Shown: piece by piece, positions 9,544 to 18,363 of the stretch
Layout: each line of letters starts with the position of its first letter
Position numbering within the stretch: the first letter of the stretch is position 1
Origin: Planctomycetota bacterium
Lineage (GTDB): Bacteria; Planctomycetota; UBA1135; GCA-002686595
Direction of reading: 5' to 3'
DNA: 64,000 nt
Assembly (NCBI GenBank): GCA_020853575.1
Contig: JADYYP010000053.1
Location: forward strand, 124,001 to 188,000
Notes under the pieces: model-generated
The model's input: the letters and a program-made list of their open reading frames with translations, nothing else
Database searches by the model: none
What the model was told of the DNA's origin: nothing
Translations under genes and position numbers: made by a program

Positions 9544-9565
9544 CGGCGCTACAGTACGCGGCTCG

Positions 9566-10198
9566 ATGCGCTTTTTCATTGCGGGTCCGGTCGGTCGCCT
9601 CGAGGCGCACTTGTGGTTGCCGAACGCCGGCTCGCTGCCGCGCGCCGCCGCCGTGGTGTGCCACCCGCACCCGGTCGCGGGCGGCACCATGGACAACAAC
9701 GTGGTGTTTCGCACCTCGCGTGGACTGCAGTCCGCGGGGCTCGCCGTGTTGCGTTTCAACTTCCGTAGCGCGGGCAAGAGCGAAGGCCTGCACCACGGCG
9801 AGGGTGCCGAGGAAGACGATGTCGTCGCCGCGCTCGAGCACCTCGAACGCGCATTCCCCGGACTGCCGTTGTGGGCCGCCGGCTTCTCGTTCGGCTCGCG
9901 CACCGTCGGCTCACTGGCGCGTCGCGAGCCGCGCATCGCGCGCGTGTGCCTGGTCGCGCCGCCCAGTCGCGCCTACGACTGCCGTTTCCTGCGTGAGGTG
10001 CGTCAGCCGATGTACATTCAACTCGCCGAGCACGACGAGTTCGGCACACCCAGCGACTTCCGCGAGCGCGTGGGCGATCTCGGTTCCAATGTCGAGCTCG
10101 ATGTCATCCCCGGCGTCGATCACTTCTTCCGCGGCCGAACGCCCGAGCTGGAAGCGCGCGTGCGCGCTTGGGCCGAACGGTCGCTCGCCTCACCATGA
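9566..10198 (+). CDS. Alpha/beta hydrolase (COG2945-like)
   Basis: 210 aa. Motifs typical of this small cytoplasmic hydrolase family appear in order: VVCHPHPVAGGTMDNNVV (around 31-48), RFNFRSAGKSEG (oxyanion region), the nucleophile elbow GFSFGSR (Ser near 115), an acid in AEHDEFG, and a catalytic His in PGVDHFF near the C-terminus. The natural substrate is unknown. The start follows a TACAGT hexamer (9550-9555) by 10 nt. Its stop overlaps the start of the thioesterase gene (ATGA), so the two are likely one operon. Confidence 0.88.
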   Translation: MRFFIAGPVGRLEAHLWLPNAGSLPRAAAVVCHPHPVAGGTMDNNVVFRTSRGLQSAGLAVLRFNFRSAGKSEGLHHGEGAEEDDVVAALEHLERAFPGLPLWAAGFSFGSRTVGSLARREPRIARVCLVAPPSRAYDCRFLREVRQPMYIQLAEHDEFGTPSDFRERVGDLGSNVELDVIPGVDHFFRGRTPELEARVRAWAERSLASP

Positions 10199-10590
10199 AC
10201 ACCGCGACCCCGCTCGAATTCCCGAAAGACAAGCAGCCCTCGATCCGCGTCGTGATGATGCCGCGTGACACCAACGCATTGGGCACGATCTTCGGAGGCG
10301 TGATCCTCTCGCACATCGACTTGGCCGCGGCCACGGAAGCGCATTTGCGCCATCCGGGCAAGCTGGTCACGGTGTCGTTCGACCAAGTCGAGTTCAAGCA
10401 CCCGGTGTTCGTCGGCGACCTGGTGTCGTTCTTCACCGAAACGCTGCGCGTCGGGCGCACTTCGCTGACCGTCGGCGTCTCGGTCTGGGCCCAACGAGCG
10501 CGCGAGCGCGGGTCGTTCATCCACGTCACCGAAGGGCGCGTCACGCTGGTCGCGGTGGACGAGCACCTCAATCCGACGCCGATCGTGTGA
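10195..10590 (+). CDS. Acyl-CoA thioesterase, YciA-like hotdog fold
   Basis: 131 aa, normal size for a single-hotdog thioesterase. The diagnostic block MPRDTNALGTIFGGVILSHID matches YciA-type enzymes, including the catalytic Asp in RDTN and the FGG turn; it continues with VTVSFDQVEFKHPVFVGDLV. These cytoplasmic oligomers hydrolyse acyl-CoA to free acid and CoA. The gene begins inside the stop codon of the upstream hydrolase. Substrate chain length cannot be read from the sequence. Confidence 0.92.
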   Translation: MNTATPLEFPKDKQPSIRVVMMPRDTNALGTIFGGVILSHIDLAAATEAHLRHPGKLVTVSFDQVEFKHPVFVGDLVSFFTETLRVGRTSLTVGVSVWAQRARERGSFIHVTEGRVTLVAVDEHLNPTPIV

Positions 10591-10623
10591 GGGCCCGCGT
10601 CGCGCCCGCGCGCCGGCAGGCGG

Positions 10624-11535
10624 TCAGCCGGAGCGTACCAGCGACGCCAACTGAGTGACGTCCAAGGCACGCGCACGAGCAGCGATCGACCCGAGGTGGC
10701 TCGACTCGACCCCGCGCGCTTCGTCGACGAGCCCGCGGAAGGTCTCGCGGATCTGCGCGCCCGAGAGCTTGCGCCCGCCCGAGTAGTAGCGCTTGGCCAG
10801 GTGGCCGAGCGCGTAGGTCGTGCCGAAAGCGATCGCCGACGAAGTCGCTCGTCCGGCGAGCCCGCGCACGAGACCGCCGGCGAAGCGTCCCGCGAAGCGC
10901 TCCACCAACTGGCGCGCGAAGTTGTCGATCAACTGCGACGTGGCGCCCAGTCCGGCAGCCGCCAGCAAGTCGAGCACGTGGCCCTTGTCGAGCGTGAATC
11001 CGTAGCGCGCGCCGACCTTGTACACCATGCGCATCTGCAGCGGCACGATGGCCATCGTCGCCAAGCGTTGCGGGATCTGCTCGAGCGCTGCGCACAGGAT
11101 CGCGTTGTTCAGGATCATCCCGTCGAGCTCGCCGTCCTCGCGCGGCGCGGGCGCTTCGAGCGGTTGAGCCGCGATCGACTCGGCGGAATCCGACACTGCG
11201 GACGCCGCCGCCACGTCCAGCCCCAAGGTGCGCGCCAGCTCGGCCAGGAACTGCTTTTCCGAGGCGCTCTGCGTGCCATCCGCGTCGCACACGCAGACCG
11301 CCATTTCGTAGGCCAGCTGGCGCGCTTCGGAGCTCTGGAGCTGTTGCGCGACCTGCGCCGTGGTCAAGCGACCGAGCAGCACGTCTTGGTAGTGCAGCGA
11401 CAGATGCTGATCCGCACCGGCGAGTCCCTCGGCGATTTTCCGGATCTCCTCGCGCTCGCGTTCGACCTTGGCACCGTCCGCGAAAGCCGCCATCAGCGCA
11501 GTGGCGACCACGGCCTTTTTCTCGTTGTCGTTCAT
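10624..11535 (-). CDS. TerB-like domain fused to a DUF697-type membrane-associated domain
   Basis: 303 aa from ATG 11535 (a TTG at 11544 is an alternative). Residues 1-115 look like a TerB/DnaJ-terminal helical domain: KKAVVATALMAAFADGAKVE, then AYEMAVCVCDADGTQSASEKQFL with the paired acidic DGx2S loops of that fold. After an acidic linker, residues ~150-265 match DUF697: IVPLQMRMVYKVGARYGFTL, a Gly/Ala-rich pair of amphipathic or membrane helices, and TTYALGHLAKRYYSGGRKLS. TerB domains are linked to metal or stress sensing at the membrane; DUF697 occurs in YcjF-like proteins. A stress-related membrane role is inference. Confidence 0.75.
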   Translation of the reverse strand: MNDNEKKAVVATALMAAFADGAKVEREREEIRKIAEGLAGADQHLSLHYQDVLLGRLTTAQVAQQLQSSEARQLAYEMAVCVCDADGTQSASEKQFLAELARTLGLDVAAASAVSDSAESIAAQPLEAPAPREDGELDGMILNNAILCAALEQIPQRLATMAIVPLQMRMVYKVGARYGFTLDKGHVLDLLAAAGLGATSQLIDNFARQLVERFAGRFAGGLVRGLAGRATSSAIAFGTTYALGHLAKRYYSGGRKLSGAQIRETFRGLVDEARGVESSHLGSIAARARALDVTQLASLVRSG

Positions 11536-11614
11536 GGCGGTCAATCTACGCGCCTATGCGACTTCATTCAGCTCGTCTTGAAAGCCGTGCTCGGGCATCC
11601 CAAGCCCCACGGAT

Positions 11615-12553
11615 ATGGGATCCATGCGCAGCCTGGCCGGCGAGGTCGCCGCCAACGTCGAGAGAGTCGGCCCGAGCGTCGTCCACGTGCGAGCCCTGCG
11701 CGGGCGGCGCAATCGCACCGGGCTGTCGAGCGGCTCCGGCGTCATGATCGCACCCGGCGGCTACGCCCTGACCAACAGCCACGTGGTGCACGCCAGTGCG
11801 GGAGTCGAAGTCGAGCTCGCCGACGGCCGCGCGGCGCTGGCGGACGTCGTCGGCGACGACCCGGCGACCGATCTGGCGCTGCTCAAGCTCGACGGAGACG
11901 CGCCACAGACGGCCGACATCGCCGATTCGAACGCGGTGCGCGTAGGCGACTTCGCGATCGCCATCGGATCGCCCTTCGGTCTCGCGCGGACGGTCACGTT
12001 GGGCATCATCAGCGCGCTCGGGCGCACGCTGGGGGGCGCCAAGGGCCGCTGGATCGAGGGGGTCATCCAGACCGATGCTCCGCTGAATCCGGGCAACTCC
12101 GGCGGACCGCTGATCGACGCCGACGCCAAGATCATCGGCATCAACACCGCCATCGTCGTCGGCGGGCAGGGTGTCAGCTTCGCCATCCCGTCCAACACGG
12201 CGAGCTTCGTGGTGCGCGAGATCCTCGAGTTCGGGCGCGTGCGCCGGGCGTTCCTCGGTGTCGGCGTCGAGGACGTCTTGCTGCCCGCGGCTGTCGCGCG
12301 CGACGCAGGCCTGGGTCTGCCCAAGGGAGTGCTGGTGCGCGAGATCTTCGCGGACAGTCCCGCGGAGCAGTCCGAGCTGCGCATCGGGGACATCCTCGTG
12401 CGCATTCAGGGCGTCGCCGTCACGACCACCGCCGACGTGCACCGCGCCCTCGACCATCACGCGATCGGGCGTGCCTTGGAGCTCGAGGTGTTGCGCCGAG
12501 GTGGTGCGCTCAAGCTGACCGTGCGCGCCGGTGAGTTGATCGTCCGGCACTGA
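11615..12553 (+). CDS. HtrA/DegP-like trypsin-type serine protease with one PDZ domain
   Basis: 312 aa. The catalytic triad is intact: His56 (TNSHVVH), Asp86 (ATDLALL) and Ser162 (NPGNSGGPL). A single PDZ domain spans about 215-300 (FLGVGVED...GDILVRIQG). No signal peptide or membrane helix precedes the protease domain from the ATG at 11615, unlike DegP/DegS, so a cytoplasmic location is indicated unless the true start is farther upstream. The GVMIAPGGYALTNSHVV region is canonical. The role is presumably protein quality control. It converges on the ABC ATPase gene. Confidence 0.92.
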   Translation: MGSMRSLAGEVAANVERVGPSVVHVRALRGRRNRTGLSSGSGVMIAPGGYALTNSHVVHASAGVEVELADGRAALADVVGDDPATDLALLKLDGDAPQTADIADSNAVRVGDFAIAIGSPFGLARTVTLGIISALGRTLGGAKGRWIEGVIQTDAPLNPGNSGGPLIDADAKIIGINTAIVVGGQGVSFAIPSNTASFVVREILEFGRVRRAFLGVGVEDVLLPAAVARDAGLGLPKGVLVREIFADSPAEQSELRIGDILVRIQGVAVTTTADVHRALDHHAIGRALELEVLRRGGALKLTVRAGELIVRH

Positions 12554-12596
12554 GCGGCCCTGGCCGCGGTCGCAGGGGGCCGAAACTCGGGGTTTC

Positions 12597-13421
12597 TCAG
12601 TCGCCGCCCGAGCGCGCGGGCTCCAAGCCGAGCACCTCTCGCGCCTTGATCGAGGGATCGACGGACTTGGTGACCGCGCGGAACACCTCTTCCAGCGTCC
12701 CGTCGAGTCCGGAGCGCTGTCGCAGCTCTTCCATGGTCCCGGCGGCGACCAGGGCGCCCTGGGTCAAGATCACCATGCGGTCGCAGACGCGCTCGACGAC
12801 GTCGAGCAAGTGTGAGGTGTACAACACCGCGCCGCCGGTTCGGGCCCACCCGCGCAGCACTTCCTTGATGACCGCGGTGGTCGGGGCGTCGAGCCCTTCG
12901 AGCGGTTCGTCGAGCACCCACAACTTCGGCTTGGCCAGGATGGCGCAGGCCAGCGCCGTCTTCTGCCGCATCCCGCGCGAGAACTGACCGACAGGATCGT
13001 CGATGCGTTCGGCGAGCTCCAGGGCTTCGAGCAGGCGCGCGGACTCGCGGTCGATGCGGTTCTCGTCGAGTCCGTGCAAGCGTCCGACGAGCGCCAAGTG
13101 CTGGCGCGGAGAGAGGTTGGAGTACAGCGGCGCGCCATCGGGCACGAACGCCAGCTGCCGACGTGCGGCCAGCGGGTCGTGCTGCACGTCGACACCAGCG
13201 ATCTCGGCTCTGCCCGTGCTGGGGGCGAGCAGCCCGCAGAGGATCTTGACCGCCGTTGTCTTGCCCGCGCCGTTGGGGCCGAGCAGCCCGAGCACTTCAC
13301 CCGCGCGAACATCCAGGTCGAGTCCGACGAGTGCCTGGCGACCACCGTCGTAGGTCTTCGACACGCCGCACAGCCTGGCGACCAGCGCCGGTGAGGTGCG
13401 AGCAGCGGTACCACTGGCCAT
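12597..13421 (-). CDS. ABC transporter ATP-binding protein (ABC-2 exporter type)
   Basis: 274 aa with Walker A GPNGAGKTT (near 49-57), Q-loop FVPDGAPLYSNLSPRQHL, signature QFSRGMRQK (degenerate, normally LSGGQ or FSRGM in this subfamily), Walker B KLWVLDEPLEGLD and the switch His in YTSHLLD. This is the DrrA/CcmA-like class that pairs with ABC-2 permeases. An AAGGAG ribosome site sits at about 13429-13435. The natural partner may be the ATPase-less permease at 8074-9543 on the same strand; intervening genes make this an inference. Confidence 0.92.
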   Translation of the reverse strand: MASGTAARTSPALVARLCGVSKTYDGGRQALVGLDLDVRAGEVLGLLGPNGAGKTTAVKILCGLLAPSTGRAEIAGVDVQHDPLAARRQLAFVPDGAPLYSNLSPRQHLALVGRLHGLDENRIDRESARLLEALELAERIDDPVGQFSRGMRQKTALACAILAKPKLWVLDEPLEGLDAPTTAVIKEVLRGWARTGGAVLYTSHLLDVVERVCDRMVILTQGALVAAGTMEELRQRSGLDGTLEEVFRAVTKSVDPSIKAREVLGLEPARSGGD

Positions 13422-13631
13422 TCGCTCACTCCTTTGAGATTCGCCGCGGGGTTCGCCCCGGGGACGCCCACCCAGGGGCGCCGGCTCCGCCAGAGCGCTG
13501 GGTCGTCGTCACCACCAATGCCACAGCGCGGCTCGGCCCGATTCGCGGGTGAAGTCGTGCGAAGCCGCGGCGCGCCGTCGTCGATCCGCGGCGCGTTCGG
13601 CGGGCTCGATCTCCCATCGAGCGGCCCCGGT

Positions 13632-14414
13632 TCAGACCGGCTGGGGCTCGCGGGTGACGACTTCGCCTGTGATCCCGGTCTTCTCGGTCAGCTTGGCCAG
13701 GATCTCCTCCAGCTTGCTGGTGGAGACGGCCTTCACGCCGCCGCGGCTCTTGCCCTCGATGCTCATCACCTGCACGGCCCGCGGGCGCAGCTCCTCGACC
13801 TTCTTGATCCACGCCTGCACCTCGCGGTCGTTCGAGTTGTCGAGGGCGCCCTGCACGAAGGTGGCCTGGCAAATCCAGCGATCGAGCGGTTGGATGCGCT
13901 CGACCACCGTCTTGTAGTCGAGCTTGGCGTTCGGACGGAACGCGTCGTAGGTCTTGGCCGTGCCCCAGTCGAAGCGGAATACGGGCCGGTCGTAGATTGC
14001 GATCACCGCGCGCAGCTCGGGGCTCAGGAAGGCCTCGCTGGTCGACAGCAGCACCAGTTTCGCCTTGGGGAACCACTTGGTGCGCAGATCCCGCAAGTTC
14101 TCGCTGATTTCCAGCAAGCTGGGGTGCATCGTCGGATCGCCGTTGCCGGTGACGGTGACGGCCTCGAGCTTCTCGCCGGCCTTCTGGATCTCGATGATGC
14201 GCCGGGCAGCGGAAGTCACGATCACACCCGAGCTGGGCACTGCGTTGCTGCGCGAGATGATCGGCACCGCGGCGGCGGAGCCTGTGCGGCAATGCAGGCA
14301 CTCCGCTCCGCACTCGGTGCGCGGCGACGGCACGGGGTTGATCCCCAGGCTGTTGCCGAAACGGCGCGACCGAATGGGTCCGAAGACGATTGCGTGGTAC
14401 GGAGCGATGCTCAT
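13632..14414 (-). CDS. Radical SAM protein, COG0731/TYW1-like
   Basis: 260 aa from ATG 14414. The N-terminal block VFGPIRSRRFGNSLGINPVP followed by Cys35-x3-Cys39-x2-Cys42 is characteristic of the COG0731 radical SAM family; the three Cys ligate a 4Fe-4S cluster that cleaves S-adenosylmethionine. The following VTVTGNGDPTMHP corresponds to the GGEP-type SAM-binding motif of this group. Family members act on diverse substrates (TYW1 modifies tRNA), so the reaction here is unknown. The gene stands alone; about 210 nt without a recognised gene separate it from the ABC ATPase. Confidence 0.85.
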   Translation of the reverse strand: MSIAPYHAIVFGPIRSRRFGNSLGINPVPSPRTECGAECLHCRTGSAAAVPIISRSNAVPSSGVIVTSAARRIIEIQKAGEKLEAVTVTGNGDPTMHPSLLEISENLRDLRTKWFPKAKLVLLSTSEAFLSPELRAVIAIYDRPVFRFDWGTAKTYDAFRPNAKLDYKTVVERIQPLDRWICQATFVQGALDNSNDREVQAWIKKVEELRPRAVQVMSIEGKSRGGVKAVSTSKLEEILAKLTEKTGITGEVVTREPQPV

Positions 14415-14538
14415 GAGGTCCCGCCTCGGGAGAGGCGTGTGCGGGCGATGAGTGCGGGCACCACGACGCGGGGGAGTCGCGACACCGAACGAAGCTGGGT
14501 AGGGACGTCGACATGATACGCGAGCCAGAGGGTGTCGC

Positions 14539-15318
14539 CTAGGAGTGAGGCCGGGGGTCAGATCCTGCGACAGCGAGCGCGACGTCGGAGTGGGGGCGCC
14601 AGAGCTGAGTCCCCACAGTGCTCGGCACCCAGGCCGCGTCGCCGGACTCGCCCTCGAGGCGCGCCGGTCGGGCCCGCCACACGCCTTGGTCGCTTCGCCG
14701 TCGTACACACGCGATCACCAGCAGCGTCAGCGCCGTACTGGTGCGCAGCGGGTGCTCTGCCGCGACGCGCCACCAGCGCGCGAACGGATGGACTGAACTG
14801 GCTACTAATGGCCAGCTTGGGCTCGACATAAGGGCCAAATAAGCCCCTCCGAGCCCGGCCACGAGGAGCAGCGTTCGGGGGCCCACGCGGACGCACTCGG
14901 GGCTGCTGGCTGGAGCCGCGTCGAGCTCGCCCGTATTCCAGCCAGCCTCGCCCGCAAACGGCGGAGTCGGATCGGGGAGCCGATACGACAGCGGGCCGCC
15001 AGTGGTGTCGTCGCGTCCGGGTGCGGCGGGTGAATCGAGCGTCTCGGGTGAGTCGAGCGCGTCGTGTGTCTCGGGACAACCGCTCTTCGGGCTGCCGCCG
15101 CCGCGACTGGTTCCGCGGTCGGAACTACGGTTCTTCGGGTCGTTTCGGGGGCCCTCTCGCGTTTCGACTTGGGGTTCACCGCGCGGCTCCATGCCCGGCG
15201 CATGAGCCGCGCGCGTGTCCCCGCCGCGCACCCCGCCGCGCACCCCGCCGCGCAGGCGTGAATGCTCGCGCCCCGGCGCATGCGAGTCGCCCGCTCGAAC
15301 GAGAGGATCAGTCATCAT
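14539..15318 (-). CDS. Hypothetical protein with low-complexity N-terminus and two hydrophobic segments
   Basis: 259 aa if started at the ATG at 15318. Residues 1-120 are Arg/Gly/Pro/Asp-rich and unstructured, including a GVRGGVRGGD repeat. Residues ~148-165 (TLLLVAGLGGAYLALM) and ~193-208 (ALTLLVIACV) are hydrophobic, with a soluble tail. It is divergent from nuoA. It may be a real membrane protein with a shorter N-terminus, or a spurious opening in high-GC DNA; no family was recognised. Confidence 0.4.
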   Translation of the reverse strand: MMTDPLVRAGDSHAPGREHSRLRGGVRGGVRGGDTRAAHAPGMEPRGEPQVETREGPRNDPKNRSSDRGTSRGGGSPKSGCPETHDALDSPETLDSPAAPGRDDTTGGPLSYRLPDPTPPFAGEAGWNTGELDAAPASSPECVRVGPRTLLLVAGLGGAYLALMSSPSWPLVASSVHPFARWWRVAAEHPLRTSTALTLLVIACVRRRSDQGVWRARPARLEGESGDAAWVPSTVGTQLWRPHSDVALAVAGSDPRPHS

Positions 15319-15442
15319 CGCTCACGACGCTCGGCGGCGCGCCGCGGTCACGCCCAATCCGCTGCAAAGTCGCGCGCGTCTCGAGCCACCGGAAAAGCTC
15401 GTCCAACTGAAGCGCTGGGGGTCGAACGAGCGGGCCCAGGTC

Positions 15443-15451
15443 TGCTACCCT
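15443..15451 (+). promoter_or_regulatory. Putative extended -10 element for the nuo operon
   Basis: TGCTACCCT (15443-15451) reads as an extended -10 (TGn-TAnnnT) about 78 nt upstream of the nuoA start, in the only sizeable gap before the operon. No convincing -35 hexamer was found, which fits an extended -10 promoter but leaves the call tentative. Confidence 0.35.
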
Positions 15452-15529
15452 GCGCGCTCATCTTCTGCGCACGGCTTGCACGAACTCCACGACCGATCCG
15501 GACGGGAGATCCAGGCCCGGACCGCATCC

Positions 15530-16069
<540 letters not shown>

Positions 16070-16090
16070 CCGGCGACGTCCCTGTTTCCC

Positions 16091-16591
16091 ATGCTCAGTC
16101 TCGAACACTCCTTCGAAGAGAACGTCCTGACCACCAAGGTCGATTGGCTGATCAACTGGGCGCGTCTGTCGAGCATTTGGCCGATGACGTTCGGTCTCGC
16201 TTGCTGCGCGATCGAGATGATGGCCGTCGGCGCGGCGCACCACGACATCGATCGCTTCGGCGCCGGGGCCTTCCGCGCCAGCCCGCGCCAGGCCGATCTG
16301 ATGATCGTTGCCGGCACGGTCAACTTCAAAATGGCCGAGCGCGTCAAGCGTCTCTACGACCAGATGCCGAGCCCGAAGTACGTGATCGCCATGGGCGCCT
16401 GCGCGACCGGCGGCGGCCCCTACTACAAGTACGGCTACACGGTGGTCAAAGGCGTCGACCGCGTCATTCCGGTCGACGTGTACATCGCCGGCTGTCCGCC
16501 GCGGCCCGAGGCCTTGCTCGAAGGCTTGATGAAGCTGCAGGAGAAGATCCGCGCGTCATCGGTGATCCGCAAGCCCGCGCGCTTGGCCTGA
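16091..16591 (+). CDS. nuoB: NADH-quinone oxidoreductase subunit B
   Basis: 166 aa. The N2 4Fe-4S ligands are all present: the tandem Cys38-Cys39 (TFGLACCAIEMM), Cys104 (MGACATGGG) and Cys135 (YIAGCPPRPEAL). N2 is the terminal cluster passing electrons to quinone at the junction with NuoD and NuoH. The gene lies 21 nt after nuoA and 43 nt before nuoC. Confidence 0.97.
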   Translation: MLSLEHSFEENVLTTKVDWLINWARLSSIWPMTFGLACCAIEMMAVGAAHHDIDRFGAGAFRASPRQADLMIVAGTVNFKMAERVKRLYDQMPSPKYVIAMGACATGGGPYYKYGYTVVKGVDRVIPVDVYIAGCPPRPEALLEGLMKLQEKIRASSVIRKPARLA

Positions 16592-16634
16592 GCCCCACCA
16601 CCCTCGCACCGACCCCACAGAGCCCCCGCGACGC

Positions 16635-17153
16635 ATGGACTTTCGAGGCATCTACGACCGCCTGGTGGCGATTCATGCTCCCGGTCTCGTCAAGGCCGAC
16701 GAACCCCGCAAGGCCGACCCCAAGGACAAGAAGGACAAGGGCCGCGCGGGTGATCCGTTCGTGTTGGTCGAGGCGCAGGAGTTGGCGCGCTTCCTCGAGT
16801 CGTGCCGCGACGACGATCGACTGCACTTCGAGCAACTGATCGACCTCACGGCGACCGACCCCGCCAAGGACGCGCCGGACTTTTGGATCGGTGTGCAGCT
16901 CTTGAGCCTCAAGTTCCGCCACCGGCTGGCGGTCAAGGCGCTGTTGCCCAAGAGCGCGCCCTCGTTGCCCTCGACGGTTCCCGTGTACCGCGCCTCGCAA
17001 TGGCACGAGCGCGAGTGCGCCGAGATGTTCGGGATCACCTTCGTCGGACACCCCGACCCGCGTCACGTGCTCCTGCCGGACGACTGGATCGGCTACCCGA
17101 TGCGCAAGGACTACGAGTTCCCCAAGGAATACCACGGCATCTCCTGCGAGTGA
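16635..17153 (+). CDS. nuoC: NADH-quinone oxidoreductase subunit C
   Basis: 172 aa, separate from NuoD. The core signature is SQWHERECAEMFGITFVGHPDPRHVLLPDDW (about residues 121-151), the 30-kDa subunit motif. Residues 20-40 form a Lys/Asp-rich insertion (KADEPRKADPKDKKDKG) not typical of the family, probably a surface loop. It is a peripheral-arm scaffold without cofactor. Ten nt separate it from nuoD. Confidence 0.95.
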   Translation: MDFRGIYDRLVAIHAPGLVKADEPRKADPKDKKDKGRAGDPFVLVEAQELARFLESCRDDDRLHFEQLIDLTATDPAKDAPDFWIGVQLLSLKFRHRLAVKALLPKSAPSLPSTVPVYRASQWHERECAEMFGITFVGHPDPRHVLLPDDWIGYPMRKDYEFPKEYHGISCE

Positions 17154-17163
17154 GCCCGCGACC

Positions 17164-18363
17164 ATGGCGAACGAAACGAGAGAATCCGCGCAGGGAAGCT
17201 CGCGCATCCAGGCGACCGGCCCGGGTGAAGTGACGGTCGACATCCGCACGCCGGATCTGGAGATCAACTTCGGACCGCAACACCCCGCGACGCACGGCGT
17301 GATGCGCATCCTGATGCGCGCCGACGGCGAGCTGGTCACCGGCGCGCAGCCGCACCTGGGTTACCTGCACCGCTGCGCCGAGAAGATCGGTGAGAACGTC
17401 GAGTGGCTGCAGTACCTGCCGTACACCGATCGCTACGACTACCTGGCGTCGATGAACAACAACCTCGGCTACTCGCTGGCCGTGGAAGCGCTCTTGGGGA
17501 TCGAAATCCCGCGGCGCGCGACGCTGATCCGCATCATTTGCGCCGAGCTCAACCGCATCGGCTCGCACTTGGTGGCCTTCGGGACCTACGGCCTCGACAT
17601 CGGGGCCTTCACGCCGTTCCTGTACACCTTCCGCGAGCGCGAATGGATGATGGCGCTCTTCGAGAAGATCTGCGGCGCGCGACTGACCTACAGCTACATC
17701 CGCATCGGCGGCGTGTTCAACGACGCGCCTCCGGGGTGGTTCGAAGAGGTCGCGCGCTTCTGTGACGTGTTCGACGAGAAGTGGAAGGAGTACTGCGATC
17801 TCCTGCTGGTCAACCAGATCTACGTCAAGCGCACGGCGAACGTCGGAGTGATCTCGCGCGACATGGCGCTCGACTTCGGGCTGACCGGTCCGATGGTGCG
17901 CGGGTCGGGCATCGATTGGGACCTGCGGCGCGACATGCCGTACATGTGCTACGGCGAGATTTGGCGCGACGGTGCCTTCAAGATCCCGGTGGCGCGCGGC
18001 GAGATGGGCGCGCTCGGGGATTGTTGGGACCGTTCCTGGGTGCGCGTGATGGAGATGGTCGAGTCGACCAAGATCGTGCGCTGGTGTCTCGACCACATGG
18101 TCGACGGGCCGGTGATCGGCGAGATCCCCAAGACGCTCAAGGTGCCGGCCGGCGAGGCCTACGTCGGCATCGAGAATCCGCGCGGCGAGCTGGGCCACTA
18201 CGTGGTCAGCGACGGCGGCAAGGTCTCGATCCGCACGCGCGTGCGCGGCCCGAGTTTCTGCAACCTGGCCGTGCTCGAGGACGTGCTGCCCGGATCGCTG
18301 GTCGGTGACGCGATCGCGATCATCGGCTCGACGGACATCGTCGTCGGGGAGACTGATCGATGA
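17164..18363 (+). CDS. nuoD: NADH-quinone oxidoreductase subunit D
   Basis: 399 aa. The 49-kDa-subunit signature INFGPQHPATHGVMR contains quinone-site His40 and His44; LPYTDRYDYL supplies Tyr87, the residue expected to hydrogen-bond the quinone headgroup. The C-terminus SLVGDAIAIIGSTDIVVGETDR is canonical. It forms the quinone cavity with NuoB and NuoH. Its last codon overlaps nuoH by ATGA. Confidence 0.97.
   Translation: MANETRESAQGSSRIQATGPGEVTVDIRTPDLEINFGPQHPATHGVMRILMRADGELVTGAQPHLGYLHRCAEKIGENVEWLQYLPYTDRYDYLASMNNNLGYSLAVEALLGIEIPRRATLIRIICAELNRIGSHLVAFGTYGLDIGAFTPFLYTFREREWMMALFEKICGARLTYSYIRIGGVFNDAPPGWFEEVARFCDVFDEKWKEYCDLLLVNQIYVKRTANVGVISRDMALDFGLTGPMVRGSGIDWDLRRDMPYMCYGEIWRDGAFKIPVARGEMGALGDCWDRSWVRVMEMVESTKIVRWCLDHMVDGPVIGEIPKTLKVPAGEAYVGIENPRGELGHYVVSDGGKVSIRTRVRGPSFCNLAVLEDVLPGSLVGDAIAIIGSTDIVVGETDR

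Noticed and set aside
9544..9936. N-terminal extension of the ABC permease beyond 9543
   Set aside because: It would run antisense through the hydrolase gene and encodes Arg/Ser/Pro-rich sequence with no membrane character.
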